Shown here in pieces: positions 57,558 through 64,000 of a DNA stretch of 64,000 bases. How positions within the stretch are numbered: the first letter of the stretch is position 1; every line of letters starts with the position of its first letter. The stretch is taken from NCBI GenBank assembly GCA_013398295.1, contig VZSF01003600.1, positions 516,641 to 580,640 on the forward strand. The letters run 5' to 3'. Both the position numbers and the translations under genes were made by a program. This DNA comes from Chionis minor. Its lineage: Eukaryota; Chordata; Aves; Charadriiformes; Chionididae. The notes under the pieces were generated by a model. It had not been told where the DNA came from, ran no database searches, and worked only from the letters and a program-made list of their open reading frames with translations.

Positions 57558-58355
57558 CAGGTCAGGCTCTGCCCCATCCTAAATGCAATTCCCAGAAGCG
57601 CGAAATGCTGTCAGAGCACAGTATTTCAGTGCGTGTCTCACTAGCTGCATGCACACGTGTAAACCCCTCCGTACCGCTGTTGGTGCTTCCCCGACGGTGA
57701 CATCTGGGGTGACTGCAGATTATTTGGGACCAGGATGGTGCTGTGGGGCGCCATTTGTCTGCCCTGCGAGGCTCGGCCCCGCTCCTGAGCACGGCTTACC
57801 TGGCGGCTGCACAAGTCCTCGGGTGCACTTTGCTTCCTTTCCGTTGGCCACCTCCATACCCACCGAGCCGTCACCTCCAGGCGCAGGGACTGCAGCTGCA
57901 GGGATGCTCAGCTGGGGATTACCAGGAGGAACCCAAAATTCAAAGACTAAGGTACAGGACTTGCAAACACTACGGGGGAATAATAAAGCATAAAGCTATC
58001 CATTAACAAAGAAATCGCACGTCAAATGCCGTGGAAAAGGCTGAAGGTGTTTCTACATCTGGGACCAAAAGTGTTTTCTTTAAGAAGATGGCAACACAAG
58101 ATCAAGTCAGAAAAACAACTTAGAGAAGCCAACCTGAGGTTACCGTCAGTGATCTAAATTTATCATAACATACTAAGTTAATGAAAGCATTACCTGAATC
58201 ATTAGCAGTGGGTTGTGAGAACAGATTAGGGACCCAGAAACACATGCAAAAAGCTGTTACAAATGATTCCCTGGCAAAGGACATATTAAACACTATCGAG
58301 CAGGGACCCTACTGGTTGTGCTCCTATTAAATATTAATGACTCCAGCAACACAAG
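57558..58355. other. Unrecognised sequence
   Basis: G/C-rich to 57920, A/T-rich after. The last part may belong to the ancient LINE relic that follows. Confidence 0.3.
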
Positions 58356-58600
58356 TGAGGGAACTGTGAATGACATCAGTATGGGAATGATTACAAGTGC
58401 TTTGGCAGATAGGATTAGAATTCAAAGTGATCTTGATAAATTGGAAAATGGTCTGAAATCAAAGAGACAAAATTCAATAGAGAGAAGTGCACATACAAAT
58501 GAGAGAAAAACAAATATTCAAATACCAGAATAGGGATTGCCTGCTAGGCAGCATGAATAAAAACAGCAGCAGTGGTGACAGCTGAAAACTACTGAACATG
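58356..58600 (+). mobile_element. Ancient LINE (CR1-type) ORF2 relic
   Basis: Plus-strand sequence GAATTCAAAGTGATCTTGAT, then AAATTGGAAAATGGTCTGAA, then ACAAAATTCAATAGAGAGA, then GATTGCCTGCTAGGCAGCA keep the order of a CR1-type ORF2 C-terminal half known from amniote genomes. A frame of about 70 codons remains (QSDLDKLENGLKSK), but the residues where intact elements carry W and K-FN are changed and the frame stops. Confidence 0.65.
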
Positions 58601-59248
58601 AGTTAATAATGTCATCTTGTCACAAAAGTAATATACCGGGGTCTACAAAAGCTGGCGTGATGTGTCAGATGTGCAAAGAGATGATCCCGCTCTCCCCGGG
58701 CTGACACTGCGTCTCGGGAAGGACATGGGCACTGGAGAGAGCCCAGAGGCTGGGAGGCATGGGGCTGCAGGCTGGGACGAGGGCTGGAAGAAGCCGGGAT
58801 GGCAGCGCGGGCTGGGGGTGACAGGGGGGACACAGAGCCAGGCTGGCTATCGCCGAGACCAGCGCTCAGACCGGCTAGTGGGGAAAAGTGTGAGCTCTCT
58901 GGAAAGTTGTGCAAGAACTTAATTAGGGAGCGAAGGGAGAACCTCTGGTTTGTGAATTCTGAGACAGATGTGACACGGTTTGGTACCTGTCAGGCAGGGT
59001 CTAACTATACCTCGTCCTGCTCAGTCAGACGGCAGAGGGGACTGGCTGGTCTCCTGGTGCGCTGTGCAGCTCGCAGGATTCCTCTTTCATTGCCTCATGT
59101 CCACTGTGTGACAGCAAAGGAAATCCAGAAGAGCCCTAAAATGGGTAACAACCCTAAAATTATCCCTTACCACTATGTTTCCCCTTTTCTTCTTGAGATC
59201 TGCGTTCTAGCCAGCTTTTAACCCACGCTGAGGTACTTCATCGATATC
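58601..59248. other. Unrecognised sequence
   Basis: No gene or repeat was recognised. Confidence 0.35.
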
Positions 59249-59497
59249 CACAGAATCCCAGAATGTCAAGGGTTGGAAGGGACCTCTAGAGATCACCTGG
59301 TCCAACCCCCTGCCAGAGCAGGTCCACCCACAGCCGGGGGGCACAGGATGGCGTCCAGGCGGGTTGGGAATGTCTCCAGAGTGGGAGACTCCCCCACCTC
59401 TCTGGGCAGCCTGTGCCAGGGCTCTGCCACCCTCCAAGGAAAGAAGTTCCTCCTCATGTTCAGATGGAACTTCTTATATTCGATTTTATACCCATTG
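59249..59497 (-). mobile_element. CR1 LINE 3' fragment
   Basis: Minus-strand CR1 end with tail CACAGAATCCCAGAATGTC, then GGTTGGAAGGGACCTCTAG and GTTGGGAATGTCTCCAGAG. Same subfamily as 31783 and 42154. It is truncated just before the DRTRG region and followed by an A/T-rich TAATAAT stretch (59499-59527). Confidence 0.93.
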
Positions 59498-62329
59498 AAA
59501 TGATAATAGTAATTATAATAATAGATACTATTCTGTGGTATTTTTGTGGTACCTCACCATGCACGACTGGTTCACAGCGGTGCATTTCCACGCAGTGCTT
59601 CTGTTAAGATGAGCTGTGTGGCCGTGCTTATGGACCTGCAGGAGGGAGATAAGCTGCGTCTTGCTTCCCCTGCCACCTCACAGCAGCAGATAACATTGCC
59701 TGGTGGTGATCCCTCTCCTTTAGCACACCCCCCCGGACTGCTGGCATTGCTGTGAGAGGTTGCCGAAGGCGATGATCTCCAGCCCGTTTTGTCCTGCACT
59801 GGTGCCCCCAACCCATTCCAGGAGATGCAGAAGTCTCTCCTGGTCTTCTGGATGCCAAAACCATGTTTCTAAAGGGCTGCTGAAGGTTCACCCCACAAGC
59901 ACACGATTCAACTTCAAGCGAAAGAGATCTCCACCTCCTGTGGACACATCTACAGGTTTTCTTTCTGTATTTCCTTAGTATTTTTTTAAGTTTTGATGCA
60001 GAGGCTCAATAGGTTGTGATATTGAGGACACTGGTACTTAAAGCCCTGAGACACTCGTGGTACCCCAAGGCCACGCTGAGAGCAATTACAGGTAAGATAA
60101 ACGATGAACCGCCAGCTATGTGAGCAAGAAGTAAATTGGCCCAGAGAGGACGGTTTCCTGAACAGGCAGGCAGGACAGAAAAGACGTGTATTCGGAGAAC
60201 ATACAATCTAAGAACTACAGATTAGCTGATCCGATGAAATTTCCACATCCCCCCATCTCTAATTACTGGGAAGTGCAGGGCAGGGCTGTCCCCTGAGCCA
60301 TTTCTAACCAGGCTTTATCAGGCCAGTTGACAACAGCTACAGCCATGCAGGACCAGTGATTTCCCCTTAGGGACGTATTTCACAATGTATTAGACGCTAC
60401 AAAGAGAACACGTAGCTGACAACATGTTTCCTCCCATCATCCTTCTGCTGGGGAGCACCTTTCCCTTCCTCCCAGAAAAACAGACAAGGAGGGAGATGCT
60501 CTCCAAGCAACCAAGAGCATCCAGAACTGACCCACAAATATCCTCAGTCTTTCCTGTAACTGTAGCTTCATAAATCACAGGATCAGAACAGGCAATTTTC
60601 CAGACCACGCATCCTTTTTAAATCACGGGCTGTTTGAAATACGGCATCGCTCGCAGAGCAACATTTATCCTTTACTTTAGAATTCCTGCAGCTGAGCAAC
60701 CCCTGCAGACCTTCCCCAAGCTGTTCCGAGGGCAGTTCCTCTCATCACCAACAGCTCTCCTCTCGGGTCTGAGCTAAGCTAGATTTCAAACTCCCATTGC
60801 TAAGCCCACCTCATATATAGCCCATTGGGTTAGTGGTGGTGGAGTTTTTCCTAAAAAGGCCACCTTTTTTTCCACAGAAAGCATCACTGATACTTATTTT
60901 CTGGTAATTTTGTTCATTTAAAAAAATGACCAAACCTAAATATAAAAGTCACGGTTGAAAATGTAGATTCTGTCTTTGAAGATGGAAGACATTGCCAAAA
61001 CAAGGAATATTTCATAACTGGGTGTTTCTAGATTTCCCATCCATTTCTTGCTATTAGTCTGTGCTATTTGCACAACACAGTGTGCTCACTGCTTTCTTTT
61101 CTCTCCTCTTCCATGTAGGTATTAGAGAAGAAAAAGGAGTTAGGAGAAAGGTCTTAATACCTACCTACCCTTCTTTTTGTAGCTCAGTAATTCACGCTAT
61201 TTCTGTTATTCCGTTTCCTTCGACTGGTGGTAGAACATGGCCCAATTTTATCAGCACAGCCCTGACGGCAGCATGAATCCCCCCGGACCCTCCGCTCCTT
61301 CCGCTCCTCCCTCCGCGCGTGCAAAGTCTCACTTGTGAGAAAGTCTATGGGCAGCGAAGCAACGTGAGCTAAAATCCAGCATATTTACTGGGGTTATATG
61401 GGCTTTTAAAAATAGAAGTAATGCTCAGGGCACGGCTCTTTCCCGCTAACTGTCCTGCAGTTTGGATTCATCACGAACATGCATATTTAGCATAAAAAAG
61501 ATTGAATCAGAGCAAAGCTCCACTCCAGTCCCCAACTGGACTGCTGCCTCAGCTGCACGAGAGGTTCACATCAGTAAATTTTCAAAGCCAGCAATTTTAT
61601 AATGCGCTTTTTTACCTACCCACCAGAGGCTACAGGATGCTTATGGTAACTGCACAGAATAATACCACCTGAAGTACAAACGTTTTCCTGTCTCAGTGAG
61701 GTATTTCTGTGTCGGTTCGAGAACCTCCTGGAGATCCTTTTCTCTCCTTTCTTCCGCATGGGCTGACAATATGAAAATTATTTGTGCCCTCGGGGTGTGG
61801 ATGCTGTAGGTTTCCCTCCCCTGCCCACAAACAGCAACCCCGTCTCCCGGAGGGTTTTGCCAGGCTGTGACCATTGATGATCTTCCCAGCAGAGAAGCAA
61901 CAACCCGGCTGCGACTGCCGAGCCCTCGCCATCCCCATGGGCACCGCGGTGTTTCGTAGGACACGCTCCAGCTCGGTCCCCAGCCGGGACAGGGTGGGAC
62001 AGTGCGGGGACGGGCTGCATGGGGACAGAATCTGGCCCAGACCAGGCAAAAAACGTCCTCAGCACCCGCGCCAGGCACTCACACGTACCTGGGTACGGGT
62101 GAGGAGCAGCACAGGGCTCTCCCACCACTGGACTCCACAGGCAGTGCCCCTGGGAATGCGGCAGGAGAAGGGAAATGAGGGCATTTCGCAGCATTCAGGG
62201 ATTCAAAGGAAGGCTGCAAAGGCATTTAAAGACCAGGGTCCTGTGGCTTCCTGCTGGCAGAGAGGGGAAACCGGAGGCAGTGAGGTGCTTGGAGACCTCT
62301 GCAGGAAGGGAGCACTGGCATCCAGATGG
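59498..62329. other. Unrecognised sequence, no gene seen
   Basis: 2.8 kb, A/T-rich between 59920 and 61200 and G/C-richer at 61790-62170. No repeat, exon or RNA gene was recognised. Overlapping minus-strand frames of up to 145 codons (61641-62194) look like chance frames. Confidence 0.4.
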
Positions 62330-62334
62330 GACGC

Positions 62335-62983
62335 TGTTATGGTTTGAGGAACCCACAACAATTTATCGTCATTTAAACAATTATTTTGTCACCTGATGAC
62401 CCCTCCACACCTGGGTAAGGGGAATTGGAAAAAACCCCAAGGAAACCCAAGGGCTGAATTATAAACAGATTTAATAGAACAAAACTAGATAATTAACATT
62501 AATAACACTAAAGAACCAGTATTGATCCTGATACCAATATAAAATACCCAAGGACTACACTCAGCCCATTCTATCTGTAGGAAGCCGTGCGCTCCCAGCA
62601 GGGGACAGCCAGTGTGGGACACTGAGCACTGTGGCTTCGGGAGGAAGGGAAGGGTTTGGGGCTCTGGCACCAGGGCAAGGCTTTCTCAGGATTGCTGCTG
62701 TCAAGGGAGAGAGAGAACCCCTCCGCAAACTCTCTAATTTCTATTGACTGTGCTGTTTGTGGTGTGAAATAACCCTGTTGGCAGCTTGGGGCAAGTGCCC
62801 GGGTCTCGCTGCTCCTCATCTCTGCGCCTGGCCAGCTCGAAAACACTGAGACCTTGAAACCCGCACACCGTGGCTGGCTGTAAAGTAAATATTTTCACAA
62901 ATTCAAACACTAGAGTCTTCTAAAAATGCAGCTTTCCCAAGCATTGCAAGAGAAATTAGTCCTGTGTCGCTCAAACCAGGACA
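62335..62983 (-). mobile_element. ERV-L-like solo LTR (locus C)
   Basis: On the minus strand it starts TGTCCTGGTTTGAGC at 62983 and ends AACCATAACA at 62335, 649 bp. Five-base flanks GACGC (62330-62334) and GACCC (62984-62988) match at four of five positions, fitting an old target duplication. The minus strand has a polyadenylation-type TCTATTAAATCTG region (about 62470). No internal retroviral sequence lies on either side, so recombination has left a solo LTR. More distant from loci A and B than they are from each other. Confidence 0.85.
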
Positions 62984-62988
62984 GACCC

Positions 62989-64000
62989 ATTAACTTTTGA
63001 ATCAATGTGCAGATTAGGCTTTTCAGCACAGCCTGGAAATCCAATTTGAGCTTCTTTTATCATGCAGTCCAGGATAACACACAAAATGCAGCTGTCCCAC
63101 AATTAACCTGTAGGGGCATATTTTAAGTTTATAATTCACACTGATCATCCAGAGCACATCTACTTGAAAAACCAGGTTACACTTCAGCAGGGCTAGGTCT
63201 GAACCAGGATAAACAAGAACAGAATTTCCTACATTCATTCCATCGTATGCATAAAAGATATCTTCCTTCACCTTTGCAAATAGGGGACAATGGTAATTTG
63301 TTATGTGCATTAAAATTATAATAATGCTTTTCGGTACCATCAAGATTACATTAGGAAGCTCTGTGTTCCCAAAGGGAAGATTAAAGTGCAAGTCTAATAG
63401 CGTGATTTGTTCTTCAGTGGAGCGCTCTTGTGCAGCTTGGAACAAAATATTCCCAGCAGAAAATATCCGAAAGAGCCTGTGAGAACAGTGTCTTTGCTGT
63501 ACCAGATCTGTGGGAAGGTGAAAGCTGCGTTTTCTATTTTTGTTGATGAGTTTTCTTGAACGCTGGAGAGGCTGGAATCTGCAGATAGGTGACCTGTTTC
63601 ACAGGGAGCCTGAAGTCCCTCCTTGCAGCAGCTGCAGACCAGTGAGATAATGGACACGCGACTGAGATACTGGTTTTACGGTCCCGTCTGCCCTGGGAGC
63701 ACCACCTGCCCCCCATTCGCCTGAGACAGCGCTGAAGGCAATGCTCGGTGCCAGGGATAATTCAGAGCTAGTAATAAAACTATTAAGGAAAGACCAGGCT
63801 TGGGCAGCGGCACGGGACCCACAGCAGCCCCACAGCTCCCAGGAGGTGCTGGGTGAGCTCTTCTGGAGCAACCCGGCTGTGCCACAGGGGAGCACTGGGA
63901 ACACTGGGAGCAGCAAAAGCCTCTATCCGCAAATCCAGAAAATAGGAAAGACAGAAATATAGATCCCGCTGGATCTGTTCAGAGCACAACTTCACGTGAA
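62989..64000. other. Unrecognised sequence to window end
   Basis: A/T-rich to about 63570, G/C-richer after. No gene or repeat was recognised. Confidence 0.35.

Noticed and set aside
1..64000. CRISPR arrays, bacterial operons, phage or plasmid genes
   Set aside because: Direct repeats here are contiguous minisatellites and microsatellites without spacers, and the CR1 and ERV content shows vertebrate nuclear DNA.

Overview
The window is nuclear DNA from a bird, read as intergenic or intronic sequence. The main reason is the density of CR1 LINE 3' ends: sixteen separate 5'-truncated fragments, recognised by the A/T-rich octamer tail (ATTCTATG-type or its complement), plus a partial copy in an apparent assembly duplicate. 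Three LTRs of the avian ERV-L-like type (TGTYCTRGTTTGAG start, CA end, 5-bp target duplications) support this. I could not support any host protein-coding exon, tRNA, rRNA, CRISPR array or bacterial-type operon. The long open frames are chance frames in G/C-rich, repeat-derived or tandem-repeat DNA. Species and chromosome cannot be read from the sequence.

Layout: 1-288 is the end of an 18-bp minisatellite. 289-4712 is mostly unrecognised single-copy sequence. 4713-8190 is a compound repeat: a CR1 3' end, a decayed endogenous retrovirus with pol and env remains, and an 855-bp exact copy of 4097-4951 pasted between two single Ns. A MIR-like SINE relic follows at 8288-8393. From 9.6 to 32 kb CR1 fragments of at least three subfamilies lie in unrecognised DNA, with an ERV-L-like LTR at 16340-17187 whose middle looks misassembled. 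32-45 kb holds further CR1 ends, an ancient LINE ORF2 relic (39880-40310), a poly-C gap (40862-40902) and a 155-bp GGGAT pentamer array (42911-43065). 45-64 kb holds a second LTR (49984-50558), a 21-bp minisatellite, a CA repeat, a CpG-rich patch (57000-57265), two more CR1 ends, another ancient LINE relic and a third, solo LTR (62335-62983).

There is no gene set acting together. The record here is one of retrotransposition, decay and assembly error. The most useful observations are: (i) two places where a stretch next to a single N is an exact copy of sequence elsewhere in the window, one of which carries DNA from beyond the other element's LTR boundary; (ii) a 72-bp unrecognised repeat present twice, one copy flanked by 10-bp direct repeats; (iii) a 27-bp exact repeat that looks like a templated insertion; and (iv) GGGAT repeat growth at two loci, one inside an LTR. 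I found no convincing new biological system. Family names are given from recognition of sequence, without a database search.
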